NCBI RefSeq assembly: GCF_001643775.1
Contig: NZ_CP011402.1
Coordinates: 976,001-1,040,000 of the forward strand
Direction of reading: 5' to 3'
DNA from: Denitrobacterium detoxificans
GTDB taxonomy: Bacteria > Actinomycetota > Coriobacteriia > Coriobacteriales > Eggerthellaceae
Length of the DNA: 64,000 nt
Shown here: positions 39,746 through 50,829 of the stretch, piece after piece
Layout: each line of letters starts with the position of its first letter
How positions within the stretch are numbered: position 1 is the first letter of the stretch
Made by a program: the position numbers and the translations under genes
Notes under the pieces: model-generated
Database searches by the model: none
What the model was told of the DNA's origin: nothing
The model's input: only the letters and a program-made list of their open reading frames with translations

Positions 39746-40320
39746 TGCGTATTATTGCAGGCGAATTCCGCGGGAGGCCCCTGCGGGCTCCCAAGGGTCG
39801 CACGACGCGACCCACCGTCGACCGCGTACGTGAATCGCTCATGAGCACCATTATGTCCGCTCGTGGCACATGGGAGGGCGCATATGTTCTCGACGCCTTT
39901 GCGGGCAGCGGTGCCCTGGGTATGGAGGCGCTTTCCCGTGGGGCCGAATATGCGTGCTTCTGCGAACGCGATCGCGAAGCGCTTGGCTGCCTTGCCGTGA
40001 ATACCGTCATGGCTGAACCCCAGCGCACGCGCATCGCGCGTGTGGACATCGAGAAGCGTCTGCCTCCGATTCCTGATTCTCCCTTCGACTTGGTGTTCTT
40101 CGATCCGCCCTATGCATACGGCGTCGAAGTGGTGGCGGGCGTGCTGAAGCGCCTCGATGAGGCGGGCATGCTTGCCGATGATGTGCTGATTAGCTATGAA
40201 CATGACGCATCCGTCGATTGTTCCGATGCGCCGGAATTCGTTGCCCTACAATTGCATCACCTTACCCGGAAGAAATACGGTGATACCGCTCTCGACCTGT
40301 TCAGAAAGGAACTCGCATGA
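39745..40320 (+). CDS. rsmD: 16S rRNA (guanine966-N2)-methyltransferase RsmD
   Basis: The 191-aa protein starts MRIIAGEFRGRPLRAPKG and has the SAM motif VLDAFAGSGALGMEALSRGA and the catalytic DPPY in FFDPPYAYG. TAATG overlap with recG and ATGA overlap with coaD show tight coupling. It modifies G966 of 16S rRNA during 30S assembly. Its TGA stop is one of only three in the chromosomal part of the window. Confidence 0.96.
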   Translation: MRIIAGEFRGRPLRAPKGRTTRPTVDRVRESLMSTIMSARGTWEGAYVLDAFAGSGALGMEALSRGAEYACFCERDREALGCLAVNTVMAEPQRTRIARVDIEKRLPPIPDSPFDLVFFDPPYAYGVEVVAGVLKRLDEAGMLADDVLISYEHDASVDCSDAPEFVALQLHHLTRKKYGDTALDLFRKELA

Positions 40321-40826
40321 AACGCGCGCTCGTGCCCGGCACATTCGACCCCATTACGGAAGGGCATCTGGACATCATCCGCCGTGCTTCCCAGATCTTC
40401 GATGAGGTGATCGTTGCCGTGGCCGCTTCGCCCAACAAGGGCGGTCGCAGCAGGCTCTTCACGCTCGAGGAGCGTGTCGAGCTGGCTCGCAAGTCGGTTG
40501 CCGACATTCCGAATGTGCGCGTCGAGCCCTTTAGCGAGCTGCTCGTTTCGTTCGCGCGTCGCATGGATGCGAAGGTTCTGGTGAAGGGCCTGCGGGCTAT
40601 CACCGACTTCGAATACGAGTTCCAGATGACTGCTATGAACTACGACATTGACCGCGAAGTCGAAACCGTGTTCATCATGTCGCCCCCGAAGTACATGTAC
40701 CTCTCGTCTTCCATCGTGCGAGAAATTGCCAGCTTGGGTGGGCCGTTCCGCGAGTTCGTTTCCGATCCGGTCTATCGCGCGCTTTGCGAAAAGTACGATT
40801 TGCCCCTCAATGAGCAGGGCGAATAG
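40317..40826 (+). CDS. coaD: Phosphopantetheine adenylyltransferase
   Basis: The 169-aa protein has the nucleotidyltransferase motif PGTFDPITEGHLDII near the start and YLSSSIVREIASLGG towards the C-terminus. It converts phosphopantetheine to dephospho-CoA in the cytoplasm. The rsmD-coaD pair is a standard arrangement. Confidence 0.97.
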   Translation: MKRALVPGTFDPITEGHLDIIRRASQIFDEVIVAVAASPNKGGRSRLFTLEERVELARKSVADIPNVRVEPFSELLVSFARRMDAKVLVKGLRAITDFEYEFQMTAMNYDIDREVETVFIMSPPKYMYLSSSIVREIASLGGPFREFVSDPVYRALCEKYDLPLNEQGE

Positions 40827-41077
40827 CGTATAGCGACGTATCAATCCCCTTGTTTGCCAGCTTGGCATTGTGGCGGGGAGAGTCCATCGAGCGCCATTGA
40901 CGGCCTGCGTCTAGGGCGTTTTCAACGGGGTGGAATGCGCGAACAGGCTCTATGTCGTATAATCGCACGTGGAGCCTGAATGTGCATTTTGCCCCACGTG
41001 TAAGTGCATGATAGAATGCAATGGATTGTTTTGACATATTCACCGCAGCTTAGACGCAGCATACGGAAGGAATAACT
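40827..41077. other. Intergenic region upstream of the sepIVA-like gene
   Basis: No gene is supported here. A TATAAT near 40959 without a clear -35 and the consensus-like promoter at 40989-41017 are the only signals seen. Confidence 0.4.
40989..41017 (+). promoter_or_regulatory. Promoter of the sepIVA-like gene
   Basis: TTGCCC (40989-40994) and TAGAAT (41012-41017) have a 17-bp spacer and lie 60 bases before the ATG. Confidence 0.6.
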
Positions 41078-41551
41078 ATGGACGAAACAGGGGTTTTGGG
41101 GCTTATCGAGGAGCTTTCTATCCTCCTGGAAGATGCGAAGCCCGTCTTTGGCAAGGGCAACCTGCGCCAGGTAGACGTTGCTGCCGCCTTCGAAATCATC
41201 GATGACATTCGCGACGCGTTCCCGAGCGAATTCGCTCAGTCTCGCCAGATCGTGCGCGAGCGTCAGAGCTTGCTCGACGACGCCGAGGCTGAGGCCACCC
41301 GCATGATCGAGGATGCCCGCAGCCAGGCGCTCACCATTGCCGGCGAACAGGAAATCGTGCGCATTTCCCAGCAGCAGGCCGACACCATCATGGCTGAGGC
41401 CCGTGAGCTCGAGCGCGAGACCCGCGCGGGTGCCGAAGACTACGCCGACGAGGTATTTGGCCACGTGGAGCAGAGCCTCGACACGCTGCTCTCCAATGTG
41501 CGCCGTTGCCGCGAGCGTCTGAATTCCAACTCGTTTGGCAGTGGTCGATAG
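41078..41551 (+). CDS. DivIVA/SepIVA-like coiled-coil septation protein
   Basis: The 157-aa protein is almost wholly helical: a short N-terminal segment (MDETGVLGLIEELSILLEDAK), then LRQVDVAAAFEIIDDIRDAFP and a long coiled coil with Ala/Glu heptads. Position between coaD and yceD-rpmF matches the actinobacterial SepIVA locus, where the protein is needed for septum formation. Older annotations may call it ATP-synthase-b-like. GGAAGG precedes the ATG. The functional transfer rests on context and fold, so it is inference. Confidence 0.72.
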   Translation: MDETGVLGLIEELSILLEDAKPVFGKGNLRQVDVAAAFEIIDDIRDAFPSEFAQSRQIVRERQSLLDDAEAEATRMIEDARSQALTIAGEQEIVRISQQQADTIMAEARELERETRAGAEDYADEVFGHVEQSLDTLLSNVRRCRERLNSNSFGSGR

Positions 41552-41563
41552 GCTCATTTGGGA

Positions 41564-42118
41564 ATGGATTCCACAACTATCGAAATCCCATCCGAGCTCT
41601 TCGCCCCTGCGGAGAGCTCTTCCTATTCGGGCGTATTCGAGCTGCCCGAATTGGTTGCTGGCCCCGATGTCTACGCATTTGCCGAACCCCTTGCCTGGAA
41701 CGTCATCGTGTCCAATACGGGCGATGCGCTGCTGGTAAGCGGTACGGTCACCGGGTTGGCCACCACGGCGTGCGCTCGTTGTCTCGATCCTATCGAGGTC
41801 GATTTTCAGGGCGATATCGAGGGCTACTTCCTCATCGGGGAAGCGGAGACGCCCGAAGATATGGACGAAGACGAGTTCGAGCGACTCGACGACTCCAACA
41901 CCATCGATCTGGTGCCGCTCATGAAGGCCGCGTTGCTGGTCGACACTCCGCTCGTTCCGCTGTGTCGCGACGATTGCAAGGGCATTTGCCCCGACTGCGG
42001 CGCCAACTTGAACGAAGGCGATTGCGGTTGCGCTTCGAAGCGCGAGGCCGAACGCTTGGCGGAAGCCGAAGCCGCAAATCCGTTTGCCGCGCTGAAGAAC
42101 CTTACGTTCGACGAGTAG
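41564..42118 (+). CDS. yceD: YceD/DUF177 family protein
   Basis: The 184-aa protein has the family core TACARCLDPIEVDFQGDIEGYF and a Cys-rich C-terminal segment CRDDCKGICPDCGANLNEGDCGC that probably binds zinc. YceD proteins are linked to 23S rRNA accumulation and 50S assembly and nearly always precede rpmF, as here. An upstream TTG start is possible, but the ATG at 41564 fits the family better. Confidence 0.9.
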   Translation: MDSTTIEIPSELFAPAESSSYSGVFELPELVAGPDVYAFAEPLAWNVIVSNTGDALLVSGTVTGLATTACARCLDPIEVDFQGDIEGYFLIGEAETPEDMDEDEFERLDDSNTIDLVPLMKAALLVDTPLVPLCRDDCKGICPDCGANLNEGDCGCASKREAERLAEAEAANPFAALKNLTFDE

Positions 42119-42287
42119 CGTGCGTGCGCTTTCCATGTGGAAGCGCATGTGAGGCGATGCGCTAGTGTGCAGTCTCGGTGAACATGCCTTGCGTCACTAT
42201 GGCGCGGGTGTTAACATACCCATTCGCGTATTCGTGTTATATGTTGCAGACGCTAGGGAGCGTCTCAGCTGTAAGAAGGAGATAATA

Positions 42288-42467
42288 ATGGCAGTACCTA
42301 AACGCAAAACGGGCCGTGCTCGCACGCATTCCCGCCGTTCCGCTAACGACAAGATCGCAGCTCCCGCTCGTTCTCTGTGCCCGAAGTGCGGCGAAGTGAA
42401 GCTCCCGCATCGCGTGTGCCCGAACTGCGGTTTCTATCGCGACCGCGAGGTCATCGAGACGGCTTAG
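42288..42467 (+). CDS. rpmF: 50S ribosomal protein L32
   Basis: The 59-aa protein MAVPKRKTGRARTHSRRSAN carries the zinc motif CPKCGEVKLPHRVCPNCG, typical of the zinc-dependent L32. GAAGGAG precedes the ATG. The longer frame starting at 42165 is rejected because the family N-terminus is MAVPKRK. Confidence 0.97.
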   Translation: MAVPKRKTGRARTHSRRSANDKIAAPARSLCPKCGEVKLPHRVCPNCGFYRDREVIETA

Positions 42468-42495
42468 TTCTAGCTGCCATAGTTTGTTAACGGGT

Positions 42496-42527
42496 CCCCT
42501 GATCGCATAGTAGGTCAGGGGATTTTT
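42496..42527 (+). terminator. Terminator after rpmF
   Basis: CCCCTGATC and GGTCAGGGG pair with one wobble around an 8-base loop and are followed by ATTTTTA. Confidence 0.75.
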
Positions 42528-42561
42528 ACTTTCGCTACCTCTGCATGAAAGGGATGTACGC

Positions 42562-43584
42562 ATGAGCCAACCTGTAACCATCGCCGTAGACGCCTTGGGT
42601 GGGGACGCGGGTGCTTCCGTAGTTCTGCCCGGAGTCGAAGCCGCTCTCTCCGAAGATGCCTCGCTGTCCGTTCTGCTCTGCGGACCCGAGGAGGTCGTGG
42701 TTCCGTTCTGCGCTTCCCATGAACGCTGCGAAGCCGTAGTGACCACCGAGGAAATCGCCATGGGCGAGCATCCTGCCCAGGCGGTTCGCAAGAAGAAGGA
42801 CTCTTCGCTCGTGGTTGGCTGTCGTATGGTGAAGGAAGGGAAGGCCCAGGGCTTCTTTTCTGCTGGCTCTACGGGTGCCGTCCTTACGGCGGGTACGCTC
42901 GTCATTGGTCGCATCAAGGGCGTAGCGCGTCCTGCCCTCTGCACGGTTCTCCCCACGCCTACGAGCGACGTCGTCATGTGCGACGTAGGCGCCAATGCCG
43001 ATTGCAAGCCGGAATACCTGGTGCAATTTGCGCAGATGGCATCCATTTACGCCGAGAAGGTGCTTGGTCGCGAAAACCCCCGCGTCGCGCTTCTGAACAT
43101 CGGTTCCGAAGAGGCCAAGGGCAGCCAGTTCGCCCAGACGTGCCACGCCCTGCTGAAGGAGCAGGTTCCCAATTTCGCGGGGAATGCCGAAGGCAACGAC
43201 GTGCTTGCCGCTACGTTCGACGTGTACGTTACCGACGGATTCACGGGCAATGTGTGCCTGAAGACCATCGAGGGCACCTCGAAGGCGCTTTTCGGTGCCA
43301 TCAAGGGCGCGTTCACGAAGAGCCCCCTTACCATGCTGGGCGCTATGCTCGTAAAGGGTGGTCTGCGCGAGCTGAAGGATAAGGTTTCCTCCGATCGTAT
43401 GGGCGCGGCTCCCGTTTTGGGCGTCAAGGGCGCTTGCATGGTGGGGCATGGCTCTTCCAATGAAATCGCCATCAAGAACGGCATTCACGCCGCCGCGAAG
43501 ACGGTCCGCCTGCAGGTTTCTGAATTAATCGCGCAAGCCGTCTCTTCACCTGCAGTTTCGGGTAAAATAGATAAATCTGAATAG
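42562..43584 (+). CDS. plsX: Phosphate acyltransferase PlsX
   Basis: The 340-aa protein begins TIAVDALGGDAG and contains CRMVKEGKAQGFFSAGSTGAV and NVCLKTIEGTSKALF, all PlsX signatures. It converts acyl-ACP to acyl-phosphate at the membrane surface, for PlsY. The usual neighbours rpmF and rnc flank it. It is functionally paired with fakA, which also makes acyl-phosphate. Confidence 0.96.
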   Translation: MSQPVTIAVDALGGDAGASVVLPGVEAALSEDASLSVLLCGPEEVVVPFCASHERCEAVVTTEEIAMGEHPAQAVRKKKDSSLVVGCRMVKEGKAQGFFSAGSTGAVLTAGTLVIGRIKGVARPALCTVLPTPTSDVVMCDVGANADCKPEYLVQFAQMASIYAEKVLGRENPRVALLNIGSEEAKGSQFAQTCHALLKEQVPNFAGNAEGNDVLAATFDVYVTDGFTGNVCLKTIEGTSKALFGAIKGAFTKSPLTMLGAMLVKGGLRELKDKVSSDRMGAAPVLGVKGACMVGHGSSNEIAIKNGIHAAAKTVRLQVSELIAQAVSSPAVSGKIDKSE

Positions 43585-43637
43585 GTATTCGATTTTACGC
43601 ATTCTAGGAAGGGGGCGGGCCCTCGGGGGTCTGTGTT

Positions 43638-44483
43638 ATGAATGGTATTCCGCGCGACGAGCAGCGTAAGAAGCTCGACCTAGCGCAGGACATTCTTGGG
43701 TACCGCTTCACCAACGAGCGGTACCTCCTCTCCGCCATCACGCATCCGTCGGCGGTGGAGGGCAAGCCCGTAAAGTTTTCGTACGAGCGCTTGGAATTCC
43801 TGGGCGATAGCATTCTGGGTGCCGTGGTGGCCGATGCGGCATTTCACAAGTTTTCTGAAATCGACGAAGGCGGGCTCACGCGCATCAAGGTTTCGCTCGT
43901 AAGTGGCGCCTCGCTTTCCCATGTGGCGAGCGAGCTCGGCTTCGCCGATTTCATCATCTTTGGCCTTTCCGAACGTGGAACGGGCCGTCGTGGCCTGCAT
44001 TCCGCGCTGGAAAACGTCTACGAGGCCATCGTGGCCGCGTTGTATCTCGACGGTGGCATGGATGCTGCGCGCGAGTTCATTTCCAAAACGCTTCTTGGCT
44101 ATATGAGCATCGACATGGCTCGCGAGCCCGAAAACCCGAAGAGCGTTCTACAGGAAAAGCTCCAGGAAGATGGCATTACGCCTACGTATAAGCTCATCGA
44201 AACGCAAGGCCCTCCGCACGACCGCACCTTCGTAACGCAGGTGTATGCAGGCTTGCAGGCCCTGGCCCGTGGCGTTGGCCGCACGAAGAAGGAAAGCGAA
44301 AGCCAGGCAGCTCAGAGCGCCCTTACGCAGATGTCCTTCAACTCCGCGAAAACCGAGCGCGAAATCCAGCGCGAGCAGAAGGCTGCTCGTCGAGCCGAGC
44401 GCAAGGCCGAGCGTGAAGCGGAAAAGGCCCGCAAGGTCGAAATGAAGAGCAAGAAAAAGTCCTCGTCTTCCGAGCAGGGATAG
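43638..44483 (+). CDS. rnc: Ribonuclease III
   Basis: The 281-aa protein has the catalytic signature ERLEFLGDSILGAVVAD, the second acidic site near ALENVYEAIVAALYLDGG, and a dsRNA-binding domain (about 165-235). The last 45 residues form a highly charged Lys/Glu/Arg helix (EREIQREQKAARRAERKAER) beyond the usual family end. It processes rRNA and cuts structured mRNA. smc follows three bases after the stop. Confidence 0.96.
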   Translation: MNGIPRDEQRKKLDLAQDILGYRFTNERYLLSAITHPSAVEGKPVKFSYERLEFLGDSILGAVVADAAFHKFSEIDEGGLTRIKVSLVSGASLSHVASELGFADFIIFGLSERGTGRRGLHSALENVYEAIVAALYLDGGMDAAREFISKTLLGYMSIDMAREPENPKSVLQEKLQEDGITPTYKLIETQGPPHDRTFVTQVYAGLQALARGVGRTKKESESQAAQSALTQMSFNSAKTEREIQREQKAARRAERKAEREAEKARKVEMKSKKKSSSSEQG

Positions 44484-44486
44484 CCC

Positions 44487-47400
44487 GTGTATCTCAAGTC
44501 GCTCGTCTTGAAGGGATTCAAATCGTTTGCCGATCGTAGCGTGCTTGGCTTCGAGCCGGGCATTGCCGCGGTTGTGGGTCCCAACGGCTCGGGAAAGTCG
44601 AATATTTCCGATGCCGTTCTCTGGGTGCTGGGTGAACGTAACGCGAAGAATCTTCGTGGCCAGGCCATGGAAGACGTCATCTTTGCCGGCTCCTCGGCGC
44701 GCAAGCCCGTTGGCGTTGCCGAAGTCGAGCTCGTTCTCGATAATTCCGACGGCACGCTGCCCGTGGAATTCAACGACGTATCTATCATGCGCCGCATGTA
44801 TCGCAGCGGCGAAAGCGAGTATCTCATCAATGGCACCATTGCCCGACGCATGGACGTGCTCGACATCCTGCACGACAGCGGACTGGGCACGGGAACGCAT
44901 TCCATCATCGCCCAGGGCCATCTGGCCGAAATCCTGCAAAGCAAGCCGGAAGACCGTCGTGCCCTCATCGAAGAGGCTGCGGGCGTTTTGAAACACAAGC
45001 AGCGCAAGGCGAAGAGCCAGCGCAAGCTCGAGCGCATGGACGAGCATCTCGCACGTGTGCGCGACGTGGTGGCGGAAGTGGAACGCCAGGTAAAGCCTCT
45101 GGAGCGTAAGGCGAAGCGCGCTTTGCAATATCGCGATGTGAGCAAGCAACTTGCCCAGGTCAATCTGGAACTTGCCGTCGACGACCTCCGTACCCTCCAA
45201 CGAGCGTGGGACGAAACGCTCAAGCGCGAGCAATCGTTGTCTTCGCAGCTCGAGGGCCTGCGTACGCAAATCGAGAAGACCGAGGCGGTTTCGGAGGAGC
45301 TGCAGAAGAAGCTCCAGGCCGAAACGGCCGAGGCGGGCGTCGTTGCCACGCACCAGCGCCGCGCCCAGGCCGCATCCGACAAGCTCGATTCGAACGTGCT
45401 GCTCCTGCATGAACGCAAGCGCTCCATCCAAAGTTACCTCACCGATCTGCAGTTGCAGCTGCAGGGTTCCGAGCGCTCGCTGCAAGATCTCGAAGAGCGT
45501 AGGGAACAGGCCCAAAAACAGCTCGATGAGGCTGTTGCCGCACGTGAAGCCGCCGATTCCGCCTATGCAGCAGCGCGCACGCACACGCAGGAGCTCCAGG
45601 AGAAGAAGCGCTCCCTGCAGCAGCAGCTCGACGATCAGACGCGCAAGCGTCGCGATGCGCTTCAGGAACTTGAAGGCGTTCGCGCGGCTCAGGCGCGTAC
45701 TCAGGAAATCTTGGCAAGCAGTCAGGCTCAGCAGAAGCTCATTGCCACGCATGCTGCCGAACTCGACGAGCGCTTTGCCGCAGCCAAGGCTGCGGTGGAG
45801 TCGGCCAAATCGCAAGCCGATGCCATGGCGCGCGATTTGGAAGAGGCGAAGAAGGCCGAATCTGAGGCGCGGGCCAACGTGGGCGCGGCTGTGCGTAAGC
45901 GCGACGAGCTCCGCCAGGCGCTCGATGAGGCGCGTGACGAACGTGCGACTGCATCTGCCCTGGTAAAGAGCCTTGAAGAGCTTGAACGTGCGCGCACGGC
46001 AGCCAATCCGCTCTTGCTGTGGACCAAGGAACATGCAGACGACCTTCAATCGCGCATTGCTCCTTTCATTGATACCCTTACCGCGGCGCCCGAGGTCGAG
46101 GCGCTCGTAACGCTCTTGCTTGGCTCCGACGTCGAAGCGCTCTTCGTCGAAGACGAGCCAAGTGCCCTTGCTGCCGCTACGCGCATTGTCGCGTCGGGGG
46201 AGACGGGTTCCGTGTCGCTGCTTCCGCGTGACGGCATGCGCGCTGCGGAATTGCCCCAGGTTCCTGAGGGCGCCCGTACGCTCGTCTCCATGCTTTCGTA
46301 TCCCGAATCCGCGGCTGCGTCGGTCAAGGCCCTTTTGGGCGACGTGCTCATCTGCGATGACATCGCCTCGGCGCAGCGTGTCGCCGCTCAGGTATCTGGC
46401 GTGCGCGCCGTTACGCTCGATGGCGTCATCGTGTGGCCCAATGGCAAGGTCACCTATGCGCTTCCGGGCGATGATGCGGAAAATGCACTGGCCGCCCATC
46501 GCGAGCTGGAAGCTGCGCGCGATCGTCTTGCTGCAGCCCAAAAGGCTCAGGAGCTTGCCCAGCGTGCGCTCGACGAATCCGAGGAAGAACTACGTACTGT
46601 GCAGTCGGCCGTGCTTTCCACCTCGCAAGACAAGGCGAAGCTGCAGGGCGCATCCGATGCCGCAGCTTCCCAGGTGAAGCAGGCGCAGTCCGCGCTTGAC
46701 GCGCTCAAGCGCGAATCCGAGTCCATTGAATCCCAGCGTACGGCAGCGCAGCAGGCGCTCGAGGCCGCTCAGCCCGAAGCCGTTTCGCTCGACGAACGTG
46801 CGACCATTCTCTCGGGTACTATCGATGATGCGAAGAATCGCATCGAAGCGCTTCGTGACGAGCTTGCCCCCGTACGCGCCCAGGCCGATGAAGCCTCGAA
46901 TGCGCTTGCGGAAGCCAAGCTCGCAGCCGCTACGGCCAAGGAGCGAACCGACTACGCTAAGCGTATGGTCATTGCCCGCGAACAGGACATTCGCCAGGCG
47001 AAGAAGACGCGCGAAGTAGCTCGTCGCAATATCGAGCGCAAGACGGTTGCCGCTCATCGCATCGACCCTCTGCTCGAGGTGTGCCGTACCCTTGCCGAAG
47101 TTTCGCGCGTTCGATCCCAGCGTTTGGAGGATGCCAGCGCGGCGTCTCGCGAGCTCTCCGCGGGCCTGCATGAGCAGATCAACGACGCTCGCACGAAGGC
47201 GAAGGAAGCGCATGATGCGTTCGACGAATCGAATGAGCTTCTCTCTCAGGTGCGCGTTGAGAAGGGCCGGCTTGAGATGCAGGTGGAAACCGCTATCCGC
47301 ACCATTACCGACGATTGCGGCACGCCCTTGGAAGTTGCCATGCGCACGCCTGAACTGGAAGATCGTGCTGCGCTCGAGGCCGAATCGTTCAAGCTTCAAC

Positions 47401-48032
47401 GTCGTATCGCCAACATGGGCACCATCAACCCCGATGCCGCTGCCGAGTACGAGCAGCTCAAGACGCGCTACGACTATCTCCAGTCGCAGCTCGACGACAT
47501 GATGGCGGCTCGTCGCTCCCTCGTGAAGATCGTCCACGTCATCGACGATCGCATGAAGGACGATTTCGTGAATACGTTCGAGCAGGTGAATGCGAACTTC
47601 CAGCGCATCTTCCGCGAATTGTTCCCCGGTGGTTCGGGCGAGCTGTCCCTGGTGGATCCCGACGACCCCGAAAACACGGGCGTGGAAGTGAGCGCCCAGC
47701 CTAGCGGAAAGCGCATCCTGAAAATGTCGCTCATGTCGGGTGGCGAGAAGTCGCTGGTGGCAATGGCCTTGCTGTTTGCCGTGTACGAGACGCGCGCTAC
47801 GCCGTTCTACATCCTCGACGAGATCGAGGCTGCGCTCGACGACACGAACCTGCGCAGGCTCGTTGCGTATCTCGATTCCATTCGCGATACTACTCAGTTC
47901 ATTATGATTACGCATCAGCGTCGCACGATGGAAATGGCCGACGTGCTCTATGGCGTGTCGATGCAGTCAGACGGCGTTACGAAGGTTATGAGCCAGCGTC
48001 TCGATGCTGCTCTACGTTACGCGGAAGGATAA
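44487..48032 (+). CDS. smc: Chromosome segregation protein SMC
   Basis: The 1181-aa protein has the N-terminal ATPase head (KGFKSFADRS, Walker A GPNGSGKSN), a long coiled coil, a hinge around residues 510-650 and a second coiled coil. The C-terminal head has signature LMSGGEKSLVAMALL and Walker B FYILDEIEAALDD. It condenses and resolves chromosomes with ScpAB. Translation starts with GTG. rnc-smc-ftsY is a typical operon. Confidence 0.98.
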   Translation: MYLKSLVLKGFKSFADRSVLGFEPGIAAVVGPNGSGKSNISDAVLWVLGERNAKNLRGQAMEDVIFAGSSARKPVGVAEVELVLDNSDGTLPVEFNDVSIMRRMYRSGESEYLINGTIARRMDVLDILHDSGLGTGTHSIIAQGHLAEILQSKPEDRRALIEEAAGVLKHKQRKAKSQRKLERMDEHLARVRDVVAEVERQVKPLERKAKRALQYRDVSKQLAQVNLELAVDDLRTLQRAWDETLKREQSLSSQLEGLRTQIEKTEAVSEELQKKLQAETAEAGVVATHQRRAQAASDKLDSNVLLLHERKRSIQSYLTDLQLQLQGSERSLQDLEERREQAQKQLDEAVAAREAADSAYAAARTHTQELQEKKRSLQQQLDDQTRKRRDALQELEGVRAAQARTQEILASSQAQQKLIATHAAELDERFAAAKAAVESAKSQADAMARDLEEAKKAESEARANVGAAVRKRDELRQALDEARDERATASALVKSLEELERARTAANPLLLWTKEHADDLQSRIAPFIDTLTAAPEVEALVTLLLGSDVEALFVEDEPSALAAATRIVASGETGSVSLLPRDGMRAAELPQVPEGARTLVSMLSYPESAAASVKALLGDVLICDDIASAQRVAAQVSGVRAVTLDGVIVWPNGKVTYALPGDDAENALAAHRELEAARDRLAAAQKAQELAQRALDESEEELRTVQSAVLSTSQDKAKLQGASDAAASQVKQAQSALDALKRESESIESQRTAAQQALEAAQPEAVSLDERATILSGTIDDAKNRIEALRDELAPVRAQADEASNALAEAKLAAATAKERTDYAKRMVIAREQDIRQAKKTREVARRNIERKTVAAHRIDPLLEVCRTLAEVSRVRSQRLEDASAASRELSAGLHEQINDARTKAKEAHDAFDESNELLSQVRVEKGRLEMQVETAIRTITDDCGTPLEVAMRTPELEDRAALEAESFKLQRRIANMGTINPDAAAEYEQLKTRYDYLQSQLDDMMAARRSLVKIVHVIDDRMKDDFVNTFEQVNANFQRIFRELFPGGSGELSLVDPDDPENTGVEVSAQPSGKRILKMSLMSGGEKSLVAMALLFAVYETRATPFYILDEIEAALDDTNLRRLVAYLDSIRDTTQFIMITHQRRTMEMADVLYGVSMQSDGVTKVMSQRLDAALRYAEG

Positions 48033-48035
48033 TCC

Positions 48036-49241
<1,206 letters not shown>

Positions 49242-49250
49242 GAGATACGC

Positions 49251-50657
49251 ATGCTCGAGAATCTTTCCGATCGCCTCCAGAGCATTTTTGGTGGCCTGCG
49301 TAGCAAGGGCAGGCTCACGGAAGACGATATCAATGCCGCCATGCGCGAGATTCGCATGGCTCTGCTCGAAGCCGACGTCAACTTCAAGGTCGTCAAGAGC
49401 TTCGTTGCGCGCACGAAGGAACGCTGCCTGACCGCGGAAGTGCTCGATTCGCTGACTCCGGCGCAGAACGTCATCAAGGTCGTTCTCGACGAGCTCACGC
49501 GCCTGCTGGGTGAAACCGATTCGCGCCTGGTGCTTTCCAGCCGCATCCCCAACGTGATCATGCTCGTGGGCCTTCAGGGTTCTGGTAAGACCACGGCATC
49601 CGCAAAGCTCGCGTACCTGCTGAAGCAGCAGAATCACAATCCGCTGCTCGTGGCTTGCGACGTCTATCGTCCTGCTGCGGCCGACCAGCTGCAAACGCTT
49701 GGCGACGAGATGGGCGTGCGCGTGTATCGCGGCGATGGGCAAGACCCGGTTCGCATTGCCAAGGAAGGCGTGCAGGACGCTATTGATAACCTGCGCGATG
49801 TCGTGATCATCGACACGGCGGGTCGCCTGCATGTCGACGAGCAGATGATGCAGGAAGCGCGTGATATCAAGGAGGCCACCAAGCCCGACCAGATTCTCAT
49901 GGTCGTTGACGCCATGACCGGTCAGGACGTCGTGAACGTGGCTTCCGCCTTCGCCGAGCAGGTCGACTTCGACGGCGTCATCATGTCGAAGATGGACGGC
50001 GATGCTCGCGGTGGTGGCGCGCTTTCCATTCGCGAGGTAACTGGTAAGCCCATCAAGTTCATTAGCCAGGGCGAAAAGCCCGATTCGCTCGAGGAATTCC
50101 ATCCCGACCGCATGGCCAAGCGCATCTTGGGCATGGGCGACGTGGTGAGCCTCATCGAATCGGCCACGAAGCTCCAGGAAGAGCAGATGGAAGCCGAGCA
50201 GACCGAGCGCATGATGAAGGCCCAGCTCAATTTGAACGACTTCCTGGAAATGAACAAGCGCGTACGCAAGATGGGTGGCATCTCCAAGCTCGTTTCCGCC
50301 TTGCCTGGTGGCGACAAGGCCCTTTCCCAGGGTCAGGTCGACACGTCGGCGCTCGATCGCATGGAGAACATCATCTTCAGCATGACGGCGGAAGAGCGTC
50401 TGCATCCCGATATCCTCAACGGCAGCCGTCGCGCACGCATCGCGCGCGGCGCTGGGGTTTCGGTCACCGAGGTAAACCAGGTGATGAAGAAGTTCAACGA
50501 AACCAAGAAGATGCTCAAGCAGATGATGCCCGCCGAGGATATGTCTTCGGGTCGCAAGGGCAAGAAGGGCAAGAAGCGCCGTCGTCGCGGTCTGCCCGGC
50601 ATGCCTGGCATGAATCTGAAGGATCTCCAGAAGATTCAGGATATGCTCGACCAGTAG
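49251..50657 (+). CDS. ffh: Signal recognition particle protein Ffh
   Basis: The 468-aa protein has the N domain, G motifs GLQGSGKTTASAKLAY, DTAGRLHVDEQMM and SKMDGDARGGGALSI, and a Met-rich M domain (GGISKLVSALPGG, RRARIARGAGVSVTEVNQVM) with a basic, Met-containing tail. It binds signal peptides and 4.5S RNA, then FtsY. No SRP RNA gene is visible near it. Confidence 0.98.
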   Translation: MLENLSDRLQSIFGGLRSKGRLTEDDINAAMREIRMALLEADVNFKVVKSFVARTKERCLTAEVLDSLTPAQNVIKVVLDELTRLLGETDSRLVLSSRIPNVIMLVGLQGSGKTTASAKLAYLLKQQNHNPLLVACDVYRPAAADQLQTLGDEMGVRVYRGDGQDPVRIAKEGVQDAIDNLRDVVIIDTAGRLHVDEQMMQEARDIKEATKPDQILMVVDAMTGQDVVNVASAFAEQVDFDGVIMSKMDGDARGGGALSIREVTGKPIKFISQGEKPDSLEEFHPDRMAKRILGMGDVVSLIESATKLQEEQMEAEQTERMMKAQLNLNDFLEMNKRVRKMGGISKLVSALPGGDKALSQGQVDTSALDRMENIIFSMTAEERLHPDILNGSRRARIARGAGVSVTEVNQVMKKFNETKKMLKQMMPAEDMSSGRKGKKGKKRRRRGLPGMPGMNLKDLQKIQDMLDQ

Positions 50658-50829
50658 GCGGGGGAGCGCACTGTCGCTGTGGGCGTTGCATGGTATTCTT
50701 TCTGGATTTCGTTTGTGTTTGAATGCTATGCTTGCGTAAATTGCCCCTACGGGCTAACATTACCAATTGCTGTTTTCAAGAGCGCTTTTACGCTCTCGTA
50801 TACGTAGGAAATTAAAGGAGTTCACCTTC
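50658..50829. promoter_or_regulatory. Leader region of the rpsP operon
   Basis: The 172-base gap contains a small hairpin GAGCG...CGCTC (about 50779-50794) shortly before the rpsP ribosome binding site, which could mediate ribosomal-protein feedback. TATGCT near 50726 is a weak -10 candidate. Confidence 0.35.
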
